NCBI GenBank assembly: GCA_964195945.1
Contig: CAXMRC010000043.1
Span: forward strand, 1-64,000
Source of the DNA: JAAETI01 sp964195945
Lineage (GTDB): Bacteria; Actinomycetota; Acidimicrobiia; Spongiisociales; UBA5794
DNA length: 64,000 nucleotides
Direction: 5' to 3'
Positions 1 through 8,253 of the stretch are shown in pieces. Below the pieces are notes generated by a model. It made no database searches. It saw only the letters and a list, made by a program, of their open reading frames with translations, and had not been told where the DNA came from. Each line of letters begins with the position of its first letter. Positions within the stretch are counted from its first letter, which is position 1. A program made the translations under genes and the position numbers.

Positions 1-126
1 AAGGCGAAACAGGCCAAGAAGGCGAAACAGGCCAAGAAGGCGAAACAGGCCAAGAAGGCGAAACAGGCCAAGAAGGCGAAACAGGCCAAGAAGGCGAAAC
101 AGGCCAAGAAGGCGAAACAGGCCAAG
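1..126 (+). repeat. Tandem 18-bp repeat, seven perfect copies
   Basis: Seven identical head-to-tail copies of AAGGCGAAACAGGCCAAG fill positions 1-126, and an eighth, partial copy runs to 134. The array begins at or before the window edge, so the true copy number is unknown. The unit is a multiple of three, so all three forward frames stay open. Read in frame 1 it gives Lys-Ala-Lys-Gln-Ala-Lys repeats with high GC at third positions. Perfect identity suggests recent expansion or homogenisation, and copy number may vary between strains or be miscounted in assembly. Confidence 0.97.
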
Positions 127-141
127 AAGGCGAAGTCGTGA
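1..141 (+). CDS. C-terminal end of a lysine-rich repeat protein (5' partial)
   Basis: Frame 1 reads (KAKQAK)x7 followed by KAKS and a TGA at 139-141. Only the last 46 residues are in the window. Such Lys/Ala tails resemble the nucleic-acid-binding tails of histone H1-like or HU-like actinobacterial proteins, but the folded domain is not visible, so no function is assigned. Frame 3 is also open through the repeat and continues past the stop to a TAA at 189-191, ending in AAKVDAAIDKAR with coding-like GC3. The repeat itself has coding-like GC3 only in frame 1. The natural protein may therefore shift frame at the end of the array, or the array length may be wrong in the assembly. Confidence 0.45.
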   Translation, partial: KAKQAKKAKQAKKAKQAKKAKQAKKAKQAKKAKQAKKAKQAKKAKS

Positions 142-228
142 CAAGCCTCGGGGCGGCCAAGGTCGACGCAGCCATCGACAAGGCGCGCTAAGCCAAGACG
201 TCGAGACGCTCCTCTGCCCGCCCGTCGG

Positions 229-462
229 TTACATGTTCTCTACGATCGCGACGGTCATCCGTTTGAATGCTTTCTCGGTCAGCGGTATTAGCGCTTTGTG
301 CGCCTCGCTTTCAAAGAGCGATTCGGCAGCCTCCATTGAGGGAAACTCTACCGTCGAGGCGATGCTAAACGGCTCTCCGGCGATGCCGTTTGTCGACCTA
401 TATCGCTGTAGATTCTCTCCGCCGGCAGCGGACCAACACCTGCCAAATAGCCCTGCATCGTC
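229..462 (-). pseudogene. Possible DUF1330-like gene remnant
   Basis: The minus strand has an open frame of about 77 codons from 462 to a TAA at 229-231, with no start codon near its beginning. Its sequence includes GGENLQRY and then VEFPSMEAAESLFESEAHK followed by ALIPL and an ending VAIVENM. This matches the pattern of DUF1330 proteins (a Gly-Gly-Glu segment, then a V-x-FPS-x-EAA strand-helix, then an Ala-Leu-x-Pro-Leu segment). The expected N-terminal ferredoxin-like strand is missing and a stop lies just upstream, so this looks like a broken gene or a frameshift. The family call comes from motif memory only. Confidence 0.4.
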
Positions 463-601
463 TCAGGTGTTGGTCAGCTCCGAGGCTGGCTACTTCCGTC
501 GAGTTGGTTCAGGTCGTCGCTCGGTCCTTGCAACCCAAGCTCGGATGCAAGCGGGTAACCCATGTATTTGTTCACTCGGCTCGACTGGTAAGTTACCGAC
601 G

Positions 602-1690
602 ATGCAAGGCCAACTCGTTATTGCCGACATCTCCGGGTACACGCAGTTCCTGACAGAGGGGGAGCTGGAGCATGCCCATGAGATCGTCGCTGAGCTACTC
701 AGTTCGATCATCGCCGCAATCGACGCCCCGCTGACGGTCTCCAGGATCGAAGGCGACGCAGTCTTCCTGTACGGCGAGACTCCACCCGACGTTTATGGCC
801 AGACTGTCCTCGAAACGGTCGAGTCTCTGTATGTGTCGTTTTCGAGTGCTCTCGAGAACATGGTGTTGAACACAACTTGTGACTGCAATGCGTGTGCCAA
901 CATCAACGGTCTCGGACTCAAAATCGTGATGCATTGCGGCGAGTTCATCCAGACCGATGTCAGCGGCACCGAGACGCTCACAGGGTCCGATGTGATCACC
1001 GTCCATCGGCTGCTCAAGAACAAGGTGAAAGAGAACACCGGGATCGTCGACTACCTCCTGATCACTCAGGCTTGTGTCGATGACCTGGGACTCGAACGGA
1101 TCGTGGCGACGTGGACGAAGCACGCCGAGGACTACGAACACATCGGCGGAGTGACGGGCTATGTCTCCTCTTTGAAGGACGTCTGGGAGTTTGTGCGACA
1201 ACAGCGCGCGATCAAAGTGCTGGAAGCCGATTCCTGGCTTACGCATCAGGGCCATAGCGGGGCACCACCGGCAATCGTCTGGGATCACTTGATCGATCCT
1301 CGCAAACGCACCACTTGGAGTGACGCGGATAGCAGCGATCTGGCTGGAGAAACCGACGGCCGCGTCGGCCCGGGCTCCGAATATCACTGCGCTCACGGCG
1401 AAACGATCGCCGTCTTCACCGTCCTCGACACACGGCCCAACGAATACATGACAATCATGATCCCGCTCGAGGGCGGAGCCGCCGTCCACTACACCCACTA
1501 CCTGATCCCGAGCGGCACGGGAACCAGGATCGTCACGTACATGGCGCGGCCGACCCGCACCGATTCCGATGACGACTCCGGGCTCCCAGTCGAGGAGATC
1601 CGCTCGCAGCTCCAGGCAAACATGGATGCAGGCATCAGCCGCCTTATCGAGATGGCCGACGCTGCGGCAGCCTCGCTGGCGGGCGCCTGA
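602..1690 (+). CDS. DUF2652 (cyclase-like) protein with C-terminal SRPBCC domain
   Basis: A 362-residue soluble protein. Residues 1 to about 180 match DUF2652, a family related to class III nucleotidyl cyclases: it opens with QLVIADISGYTQFL, followed by ELEHAHEIVAELL and a Cys-x-Cys-x2-Cys-Ala-Asn segment near residue 95. Residues from about 205 to 350 look like an SRPBCC/START-type ligand-binding domain (APPAIVWDHLIDPRKRTTW). The open frame extends up to 233, but that extra sequence has no recognisable domain, so I start at ATG 602, directly before the conserved strand. No good Shine-Dalgarno precedes it. Catalytic activity is unproven for the family. It stands alone, upstream of the peptide transporter operon. 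Confidence 0.75.
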   Translation: MQGQLVIADISGYTQFLTEGELEHAHEIVAELLSSIIAAIDAPLTVSRIEGDAVFLYGETPPDVYGQTVLETVESLYVSFSSALENMVLNTTCDCNACANINGLGLKIVMHCGEFIQTDVSGTETLTGSDVITVHRLLKNKVKENTGIVDYLLITQACVDDLGLERIVATWTKHAEDYEHIGGVTGYVSSLKDVWEFVRQQRAIKVLEADSWLTHQGHSGAPPAIVWDHLIDPRKRTTWSDADSSDLAGETDGRVGPGSEYHCAHGETIAVFTVLDTRPNEYMTIMIPLEGGAAVHYTHYLIPSGTGTRIVTYMARPTRTDSDDDSGLPVEEIRSQLQANMDAGISRLIEMADAAAASLAGA

Positions 1691-1877
1691 CGCCCGCAAG
1701 GTTGCCTACGTTCACCAGCCGGGCTACCACCCCGTCCCTCCGGGCCTCGACACGATCGCGATTACCTCGCCGGACTCGATCTCCCCTGGTTCTGGCAGGG
1801 AGGCTCCGCCCCGTTGGGGAGCAAGCACTGTCATGGGACACACTTCTTACCTGTAGACATCGGATCACTCTCATCAC

Positions 1878-1906
1878 TAAAGTGAACCAAGGTTCAATAA
1901 AGTGAA
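1878..1906. promoter_or_regulatory. Operator-like dyad inside a direct repeat, upstream of the XRE regulator
   Basis: TGAACC-AA-GGTTCA (1883-1896) is a 6-2-6 inverted repeat. It is flanked and overlapped by the direct repeat TAAAGTGAA at 1878-1886 and 1898-1906, spaced 20 bp (about two helical turns). It ends 11 bp before the inferred start of an XRE-cupin regulator and overlaps that gene's Shine-Dalgarno region. XRE regulators commonly repress their own operon, so this is a plausible binding site for control of the regulator and the peptide importer behind it. A core promoter is not clear; a weak CTGTCA-like -35 lies near 1830. Confidence 0.5.
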
Positions 1907-1917
1907 AGGGGAGGGTT

Positions 1918-2511
1918 ATCCCTTCAGAAGAACATCCTGAGGCTGTTCAAGCGCATGTCGTCGACATCGGGCAACGACTACGTGAAGCCCGCAGCGGACG
2001 CTTCACGGTCAAGGAACTTGCTGCCGCCGCCGGGGTCAGCAGTGGTCTTATCAGCGAGGTCGAACGCGGCCAGGGCAACCCCTCGTTCCGGACGCTATAC
2101 CGGATCAGTCAGGCGCTGGACCTCAGGGTCGGAGACCTGCTTTCCCCTAGCGCTGGCTACCACCAAACCGCAGCCCAAGTTGTGCGGAGCGACCAGCGAA
2201 AGCTCCTTCAACTCGGAGATAACGGTCTGTCCTGGCAGTTACTCAGCCCCAATCTGCAGGGCAAGCTCGAGGTGCTCAAGACCTCTCTTCCCCCGGGTTT
2301 CACAAACGAAGAAGCACCGTTCCAACACGAGGGAGAGGAGTGCGTGTTCCTGCTCACCGGGGTTGCCCTCCAGGTGACAGTCGATGGCGAGCTGTTCACG
2401 CTCGAAGAGGGCGATGCGATCACATACGACTCAGCAAAGGTCCATTGGTGGAGCAACCCGACCGAGACCCACGCGGTCGTAGTCGGTGTTGTCACGCCGC
2501 CGAGCTTCTAA
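1918..2511 (+). CDS. XRE-family transcriptional regulator with cupin sensor domain
   Basis: About 197 residues. Residues 20-75 form an XRE helix-turn-helix (IGQRLREARSGRFTVKELA, then GVSSGLISEVERG and NPSFRTLYRISQAL). Residues from about 105 to 195 form a C-terminal cupin (EEAPFQHEGEECVFLLTG and the GDAITYDSAKVHWW strand). This PuuR/HTH-cupin layout usually senses a small ligand. No ATG, GTG or TTG exists in frame between the upstream stop at 1903-1905 and residue 88. The natural-looking N-terminus PSEEHPEAVQAHV follows an ATC codon at 1918, six bases after AAAGGGG. I therefore propose an ATC start; a one-base error in the G-run is the alternative. It precedes the ABC importer by 30 bp and probably regulates it. 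Confidence 0.75.
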   Translation: MPSEEHPEAVQAHVVDIGQRLREARSGRFTVKELAAAAGVSSGLISEVERGQGNPSFRTLYRISQALDLRVGDLLSPSAGYHQTAAQVVRSDQRKLLQLGDNGLSWQLLSPNLQGKLEVLKTSLPPGFTNEEAPFQHEGEECVFLLTGVALQVTVDGELFTLEEGDAITYDSAKVHWWSNPTETHAVVVGVVTPPSF

Positions 2512-2541
2512 GCAAACAATCAAAGACCCACGGGAGGAACA

Positions 2542-4176
2542 ATGAGGCGCACAAAATATCGATGGAGAGTAACCGTTCTAGTTCTGGCTCTGGCGCTTGC
2601 AGCAGCAGCCTGTAGTGGCGGAGAAAGTGTCGACACCGGAGATGACGCCACCACAACCAGTGGAATCGCTGCGGAGACCACCGCAGCACCCGCTAGCGAG
2701 ACCACCGCAGCCCCGGCCACCGAGACGACGGCCGCTCCGGCCGCCGTGGAACAGATCCTGATCGCCGCCCAGGGGTCAGAGCCGGACCAGCTCGACCCCC
2801 ACATGACAAGTGCCTACGCCAGTTTCCAGGTGCTCGAGAACGTCTACGACACTCTCGTTCAGCCGGGAGCCGACCTGTCGATGGAACCGGCGCTGGCTGA
2901 GAGTTGGGACATCAGTGCCGACAACCTGACCTGGACCTTCACGCTGCGGAGTGGCGTCAAGTTCCACAACGGTCGGGATCTCGTGGCCGAGGACGTCGTG
3001 TATAGCTTCAACCGGATCATCGAAGAGGGCCTCAACGGCTGGCGGTTCGGGTCGGTCGAGACCATCACCGCCGTTGATGACGCAACTGTTGCGATCGTGC
3101 TGAGTCGACCGAGTCCGAACCTGCTCGTCTCGATTGCCGGATTCAAGGGTATGGCGATCATCCCCAAGGAGAGCGTCGATGATGGATCGATAGGCACCAA
3201 GCCGGTCGGCACCGGGCCGTTCCGCTTCGTGTCGCAATCACCCGATGAGGGCATCGTCCTCGAGAAGAATCCCGACTACTGGCGGGCCGGCGAGGGTCTG
3301 CCGAAGCTCGACGGGATCCGATTTATCCAGATCCCCGATGCAGGCACCAAGCTCACGGCGCTGCGCACCGGCGAGGTCCATTGGATCGATGCTGTTCCAC
3401 CGCAAGACATCGAGTCGCTGTCGAACGAAGACGGCATAACGGTCGGCAGAGTGCCGGGTGGTGACTATCACTACTTCGCCCTCAACCAGAACCGTGCCCC
3501 GTTCGATGACGTGCGTGTACGGCAGGCCATCGCTACGGCAATCAACCGGGCGGAGATAACCGAGGCCGCCCAGTTCGGTGCGGCAACCGCCAACCAGACG
3601 GCCATCCCGGCGTCGAACGCGGCATGGTATTACGGCTACTCGCCCTACGGTTCCGGCGACATTGCAGCGGCGCAGGCATTGCTCGATGACGCGGGAGTGT
3701 CCAATCTGACGGTCGAATTCCTGGTAACCAGCGACTTCCCGGAGACGGTGACGCAGGCCCAGGTCATCGCAGCCGAGTTGGCAGCAGTCGGGATCACCGT
3801 AGAGATCAACGATGTTGACTTCTCGACCTGGCTCGACTTGGAGGGCAACGGAGAGTTTGATGCCTTCATGCTCAGCTGGATCGGCAACATCGACCCGGAC
3901 GACTTCTACTACGCCCAGCATCACTCCGAAGGCGGATTCAACTTCCAGGGCTATTCCAACCCCGACGTTGACACTCTGCTGGATGCCGCCCGTGTGGAGA
4001 CCGACCAGGCAGCCCGCAAGGCACTCTACGACCAGGCTGCGCAGATGATCGTCGACGATGCGTCGTACATCTACCTGTACAACCCCGACAACATCAACGC
4101 CTGGCGTGACGAGGTTGGCGGATATACAACCAGGGGCGACAACGCCATCAGGTTCGAGGAGACGACACTCCAGTAG
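2542..4176 (+). CDS. ABC transporter substrate-binding lipoprotein, family 5 (peptide/nickel type)
   Basis: A 544-residue extracytoplasmic solute receptor anchored by lipid. The N-terminus has a basic start, a hydrophobic segment and the lipobox AAAAC with Cys about residue 24, then a Thr/Ala/Glu linker to about residue 70. The rest is an SBP_bac_5 domain: EPDQLDPHMTSAYASFQVLENVYDTL-like opening, LAESWDIS, the FTLRSGVKFHNG strand, and VRQAIATAINR. GGGAGGA five bases before ATG 2542 supports the start. It delivers oligopeptides or a similar ligand to the two permeases downstream. The ligand cannot be told from sequence. A stem-loop follows the gene, which usually keeps receptor mRNA more abundant than permease mRNA. 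Confidence 0.9.
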   Translation: MRRTKYRWRVTVLVLALALAAAACSGGESVDTGDDATTTSGIAAETTAAPASETTAAPATETTAAPAAVEQILIAAQGSEPDQLDPHMTSAYASFQVLENVYDTLVQPGADLSMEPALAESWDISADNLTWTFTLRSGVKFHNGRDLVAEDVVYSFNRIIEEGLNGWRFGSVETITAVDDATVAIVLSRPSPNLLVSIAGFKGMAIIPKESVDDGSIGTKPVGTGPFRFVSQSPDEGIVLEKNPDYWRAGEGLPKLDGIRFIQIPDAGTKLTALRTGEVHWIDAVPPQDIESLSNEDGITVGRVPGGDYHYFALNQNRAPFDDVRVRQAIATAINRAEITEAAQFGAATANQTAIPASNAAWYYGYSPYGSGDIAAAQALLDDAGVSNLTVEFLVTSDFPETVTQAQVIAAELAAVGITVEINDVDFSTWLDLEGNGEFDAFMLSWIGNIDPDDFYYAQHHSEGGFNFQGYSNPDVDTLLDAARVETDQAARKALYDQAAQMIVDDASYIYLYNPDNINAWRDEVGGYTTRGDNAIRFEETTLQ

Positions 4177-4189
4177 CAACCCTCCAATC

Positions 4190-4227
4190 GCCCGGTGGGA
4201 GGGTGTCCCCCCGCTCTCTCACCGGGC
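4190..4227 (+). promoter_or_regulatory. Stem-loop between binding-protein and permease genes
   Basis: GCCCGGTGGGAG (4190-4201) can pair with CTCTCACCGGGC (4216-4227) with one mismatch and a 14-nt loop. There is no U-tract, so it is not a classical terminator. Its place in the 74-bp gap after the solute-receptor stop fits an mRNA-stabilising or partial-termination hairpin that sets the receptor-to-permease ratio. Confidence 0.55.
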
Positions 4228-4250
4228 AATCCGACCTGGACGAACGGAAC

Positions 4251-5195
4251 ATGACCGGTTTCCTCATCCGACGAATGATGCAGATGGCACTGGCATTGCT
4301 CGGTGTCAGCATTGTTGTGTTCGCCCTGATGCATCTCGTCCCCGGCGATCCGGTTCGAGTGGCGCTTGGCACCCGCTTCGACCAGGACCTCTACGACGCG
4401 CTAACGAAGCGAGTCGGGCTCGACAAACCGCTCATCGAGCAGTACTTTTCGTGGCTGGCCAACGCGATCACCGGAGATCTAGGAGTGAGCTTTCGCAATG
4501 GCCAGCCCGTGACGACTCTGATCCTGGAGCGACTTCCGGCAACGGTGACCCTGGCTCTGGCAGCGCTGTTGATCGCTCTGGTGGTCGCTCTCCCCGCAGG
4601 CATCATTTCGGCGGTCCGTTCCGGCACCCCACTCGACTACACGGTGTCCGCCGCCAGTCAGGTTGGGATCTCTATGCCCGACTTCTGGGCGGGTGTGATG
4701 TACATCCTCCTGTTCGCCCTGACCCTGGGGTGGCTGCCTTCGTCGGGCTACACCCCGTTCTCCAACAGTGCGTGGGAGTGGGCGCGACATCTCGTTCTTC
4801 CCGCCCTAACGATCGGCCTGATCTCCGGTTCGATCATCACGAGATTTGTTCGATCGGCGGTACTCGAAGCTCTCAATCAGGACTACGTGCTCACCGCCCG
4901 AGCCAAGGGCCTATCGGAGTGGCAGATCGTGCGCCGGCATGTGCTCCCCAACGCTTGGATCCCAATCGTTACGATTGTCGGCCTTCAGCTCGGTTTCCTG
5001 CTTGGCGGGGTCGTCGTTACCGAGGTCATCTTCGCCTGGCCCGGGCTGGGGCGCCTGGCCCTAACGGCCGTCAAGGATCGCGACTTCACGGTGCTTCAGG
5101 GGGCGGTCCTCTATATCGCATTCATGTTCCTGACGATCAACCTTGTCGTCGACATCATCTACGCCCGTCTAGATCCGCGGGTGCGTGTCTCATGA
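4251..5195 (+). CDS. Peptide ABC transporter permease 1 (DppB/OppB type)
   Basis: A 314-residue inner-membrane permease. It starts MTGFLIRRMMQMALALLGVS, the typical first transmembrane helix of DppB-like proteins, followed by the HLVPGDPVRVALG loop. Five further membrane helices follow, with the EAA-type cytoplasmic loop that docks the ATPase (DYVLTARAKGLSEWQIVRRHVLPNA). An in-frame GTG at 4203 would add 16 residues, but ATG 4251 matches the family start. It overlaps the next gene by ATGA. It forms the translocation pore with the second permease. Confidence 0.9.
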   Translation: MTGFLIRRMMQMALALLGVSIVVFALMHLVPGDPVRVALGTRFDQDLYDALTKRVGLDKPLIEQYFSWLANAITGDLGVSFRNGQPVTTLILERLPATVTLALAALLIALVVALPAGIISAVRSGTPLDYTVSAASQVGISMPDFWAGVMYILLFALTLGWLPSSGYTPFSNSAWEWARHLVLPALTIGLISGSIITRFVRSAVLEALNQDYVLTARAKGLSEWQIVRRHVLPNAWIPIVTIVGLQLGFLLGGVVVTEVIFAWPGLGRLALTAVKDRDFTVLQGAVLYIAFMFLTINLVVDIIYARLDPRVRVS

Positions 5196-6100
5196 GTGGT
5201 TCGACAGAGTTCGATCGCCTGGCGACTAAGCCCGTTTCCCGCACGCGGGAAACACTGCAGGCTCTGGTGGCGAATCGGCTTGCCGTTGCCGGGCTGATCG
5301 TCCTGTCGCTGCTAGTGATCGTTGGCATCTTTGGTGAAGTGATCGCTCCGTATGGCATCAACGACATCGACATCCCGAACCGGCTGACCAGACCGTCGGG
5401 TAGCCACTGGTTCGGTACCGACGAGCTTGGCCGCGATGTTATGAGTCGGGTCCTGATTGCTGCACGGGTGTCTCTACAGGTCGGGTTCATCGCCGTTGGC
5501 TTCGCGCTCGTCGTCGGAGTGCCGATCGGTCTGGTCTCCGGCTACTACCGCGGCACCATCGATTCCGTGCTGATGCGGATGATGGACGTCCTGTTTTCGT
5601 TCCCTGCGATCTTGCTGGCAATCGCCATCCTCGCGGTGCTCGGGCCGGGCGTGGGTAATGCCATGATCGCTATCGGCCTGGTCTACACCCCGATTTTCGC
5701 CCGCATCACCCGAGGCAGCGTGCTGGTGGTGTCAGGAGAGGTGTACATCCGAGCGGCCCGTTCCCTGGGGGCGGGCGACCGCCGCATCATATTCCGGCAC
5801 ATACTGCCGAACGTGCTGGCACCGATCATTGTGCAAACGACGCTGTCACTGGCTTTCGCCATCCTGTCGGAGGCTGCCCTGTCATTCCTCGGACTCGGAG
5901 TCCAACCCCCCAACCCGGCGTGGGGCCGGATGTTGGCCGAGGGACGTAACTTCTTTGAGCAGGCACCGTGGATGGGCATCTTCCCCGGCCTGGCGATCCT
6001 GGTCACCGTCATGTCGTTCAACTTCGTTGGTGATGGCCTACGAGACGCGCTCGACCCCAAGCAGAAGTCGGTCATCGAGTCGCGAGGGCAGTCGGTATGA
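5192..6100 (+). CDS. Peptide ABC transporter permease 2 (DppC/OppC type)
   Basis: A 302-residue permease. The cytoplasmic N-terminus (residues 1-30) precedes the first membrane helix. The family loop HWFGTDELGRDVMSRVLIAAR follows, then further helices and the coupling loop YIRAARSLGAGDRRIIFRHI. The C-terminus has the PPNPAWGRMLAEGR segment typical of DppC. The start ATG at 5192 overlaps the DppB-like stop as ATGA, and the stop overlaps the first ATPase start, indicating translational coupling across the operon. A much longer frame upstream is only an out-of-frame read through the first permease. Confidence 0.9.
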   Translation: MSGSTEFDRLATKPVSRTRETLQALVANRLAVAGLIVLSLLVIVGIFGEVIAPYGINDIDIPNRLTRPSGSHWFGTDELGRDVMSRVLIAARVSLQVGFIAVGFALVVGVPIGLVSGYYRGTIDSVLMRMMDVLFSFPAILLAIAILAVLGPGVGNAMIAIGLVYTPIFARITRGSVLVVSGEVYIRAARSLGAGDRRIIFRHILPNVLAPIIVQTTLSLAFAILSEAALSFLGLGVQPPNPAWGRMLAEGRNFFEQAPWMGIFPGLAILVTVMSFNFVGDGLRDALDPKQKSVIESRGQSV

Positions 6101-7080
6101 CTGAACCAATCCTCGAGGTGAATGACCTCAGGGTTCGCTTTGGCACCAAACGGGGCGTGGCCGAGGTGGTCAACGGCATCTCCTACGACCTCCATCCCGG
6201 CGAGACCCTTGCAATTGTCGGTGAGTCGGGGTCTGGCAAGAGCGTCAGCGTTCTCGCCCTCATGGGTCTGCTGGCTCAGCCTCCGGCATCCGTTTTGGGG
6301 TCGGCCCGCTATCGCGGGGAAGAGTTACTTGGAATGCCCGCCAAGGACCTTCGCTCGATTCGTGGCAAAAGACTGGCGATGATCTTCCAGGACCCGATGA
6401 CCTCGCTAAACCCGGTCCGCACAGTCGGGTACCAGCTGATCGAGCCGATGGCACTCCACCTGAACCTCAAAGGGGGCCCAGCCCGAGAGCGCGGGCTGGA
6501 GTTGCTTGAGCTCGTCGGCATACCCTCCCCGGATGCTCGTTTCTCCGATTACCCCCACCAACTGTCCGGGGGCATGCGGCAGCGAGTGATGATCGCCATG
6601 GCGCTCGCCTGCGACCCCGATGTGCTCATCGCAGATGAGGCGACCACCGCTCTCGATGTTACGACTCAGGCGCAGATCACCGACCTTGTTGCCGAACTGC
6701 AGCAGCGCATCGGGATGGCGGTGATCTGGATCACCCACGATCTCGGCGTTGTCGCAAGCATCGCCGATCGGGTCCATGTGATGTACGGCGGGCGGTTCAT
6801 GGAACAGGCCGCGGTCGACGATCTCTACGCCACGCCGCACCATCCATACACCGAGGGACTGCTTGGGTCCCTGCCGATGCCAGGACCCGATCGCCCCGAG
6901 CGATTGATGACAATTCCCGGGCTTCCGCCAGATCCGGTGACGATGCCGTCCGGATGCTCCTTTGCCCCCCGCTGTACCTATGCAGATACAGACCGGTGCC
7001 TACAGGCCGTCCCACCAATGGAACTGTTGGGCAACCTGCACAGCACCGCCTGCTTTTATCCCCTTGCGGTGGCGCGATGA
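6097..7080 (+). CDS. Peptide ABC transporter ATPase (DppD/OppD type)
   Basis: A 327-residue cytoplasmic ATPase. Walker A GESGSGKS lies near residue 43, the Q-loop FQDPMTSLNP near 96, the signature LSGGMRQRVMIAMAL near 154, Walker B VLIADEAT near 174 and the H-loop WITHDLG near 209. The C-terminal oligopeptide-transporter extension carries a CSFAPRCTYADTDRC cysteine cluster, which in OppD/DppF proteins is often an Fe-S or metal site. It powers uptake together with the next ATPase and overlaps it by ATGA. Confidence 0.92.
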   Translation: MTEPILEVNDLRVRFGTKRGVAEVVNGISYDLHPGETLAIVGESGSGKSVSVLALMGLLAQPPASVLGSARYRGEELLGMPAKDLRSIRGKRLAMIFQDPMTSLNPVRTVGYQLIEPMALHLNLKGGPARERGLELLELVGIPSPDARFSDYPHQLSGGMRQRVMIAMALACDPDVLIADEATTALDVTTQAQITDLVAELQQRIGMAVIWITHDLGVVASIADRVHVMYGGRFMEQAAVDDLYATPHHPYTEGLLGSLPMPGPDRPERLMTIPGLPPDPVTMPSGCSFAPRCTYADTDRCLQAVPPMELLGNLHSTACFYPLAVAR

Positions 7081-8063
7081 ACGACGTACTCGTTGACGTA
7101 CAGGACCTAGAGGTTCACTTCCCGGTGTATGGCTCCGGATTGATTCGAAGTCATATCAATGACGTACAAGCAGTCGACGGGGTGAGTTTCCAGATACGCC
7201 GTGGCGAGACCCTGGGCCTCGTCGGCGAATCCGGCTGCGGCAAGACGACGACCGGGCTCGCCTTGCTCCGGCTCATCGAACCCACGGGCGGCACCGTCAC
7301 ATTTGACGATATCGATATGGGTAGTCTCGCGGCCGGGCAACTCCGGACACTGCGGCGACGGGTCGCGATGATCTTCCAAGATCCCTATGCCTCACTCGAT
7401 CCTCGCATGTCGATCGGGAAGATCGTCGGGGAACCTCTCGACATCCATGACCTTGCACGGAGCCGAACGGACAAACATCGCCGCGTGGGTGATTTGCTCG
7501 AAATGGTCGGGCTCAGCCCCGACTATCGCAACCGGTACCCCCATGAGTTCTCCGGTGGGCAGCGCCAACGGGTCGGTATCGCCCGGGCGTTGGCCACCGA
7601 GCCGGACTTCATCGTCTGCGACGAGCCCATCGCCGCACTGGACGTCTCCATCCAGGCTGGAGTGATGAACCTGCTCGAAGATCTTCAGCGCGATCTCGGT
7701 CTCACCTACCTATTCATTGCCCATGACCTATCGGCGGTGCAGCACTTCAGCGACCGGATTGCCGTCATGTACCTGGGACGGATCGTCGAGGTAGCCGATC
7801 GAGCGAATCTCTACGAACACCCCCACCACCCGTACACCGAGGCGCTGCTTTCGGCGGTGCCCGTCCCCAACCCCGTGGTGGAGAGGTCGCGGCACCGCAT
7901 CATCCTTGAAGGCGACGTCCCCAGCCCGATAGACCCACCCACAGGGTGCAACTTCAATCCCCGTTGTCCCAAGGTATTCGAGCCCTGTGCGAGCCAGGAC
8001 CCCGTTCTGACGGCCGCAGGTGGTCACGATGTCGCCTGTCACCTCTACGGTGGCGAGGCGTAG
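7077..8063 (+). CDS. Peptide ABC transporter ATPase (DppF/OppF type)
   Basis: A 328-residue ATPase. Walker A GESGCGKTT is near residue 51, the Q-loop FQDPYASLDPRM near 104, the signature FSGGQRQRVGIARAL near 160, Walker B FIVCDEPIAALD near 180 and the H-loop IAHDLS near 216. The C-terminal GCNFNPRCPKVFEPC cluster mirrors its partner. ATG 7077 overlaps the preceding stop, and an upstream extension of the frame is a shadow. It is the last gene of the importer. No intrinsic terminator is obvious in the 190 bp after it. Confidence 0.92.
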   Translation: MNDVLVDVQDLEVHFPVYGSGLIRSHINDVQAVDGVSFQIRRGETLGLVGESGCGKTTTGLALLRLIEPTGGTVTFDDIDMGSLAAGQLRTLRRRVAMIFQDPYASLDPRMSIGKIVGEPLDIHDLARSRTDKHRRVGDLLEMVGLSPDYRNRYPHEFSGGQRQRVGIARALATEPDFIVCDEPIAALDVSIQAGVMNLLEDLQRDLGLTYLFIAHDLSAVQHFSDRIAVMYLGRIVEVADRANLYEHPHHPYTEALLSAVPVPNPVVERSRHRIILEGDVPSPIDPPTGCNFNPRCPKVFEPCASQDPVLTAAGGHDVACHLYGGEA

Positions 8064-8253
8064 CGGCACGCGTCGCCAGCTCGGGAGTTGTCGGCATCGA
8101 TGCACCCAGGCGGCCAGGAGTAAGACCCCCATGTCTGAGGATCCAGGATCGGGTATTTCACGCCCTCGTGACAGGTAGGTGCCGTATGGGCGGGGGTTCC
8201 GTTTCTCGGTTCTGTCGCGTAGGGTCGGAGGCGGCGATGACTGGAGGTCTCCC

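Noticed and set aside
1..126. CRISPR array
   Set aside because: Units are contiguous 18-mers without spacers and encode a Lys/Ala repeat.
233..601. N-terminal extension of the DUF2652 protein
   Set aside because: No domain or conserved composition; the antisense strand carries better coding sequence, and the conserved protein begins at 602.
695..1699. 334-residue minus-strand frame opposite the DUF2652 gene
   Set aside because: Composition typical of a complement shadow; the plus strand encodes recognisable domains.
4058..5191. Very long frame upstream of the second permease
   Set aside because: It runs out of frame through the end of the binding-protein gene and the first permease, and is Arg/Ser/Pro-rich like other shadow frames.
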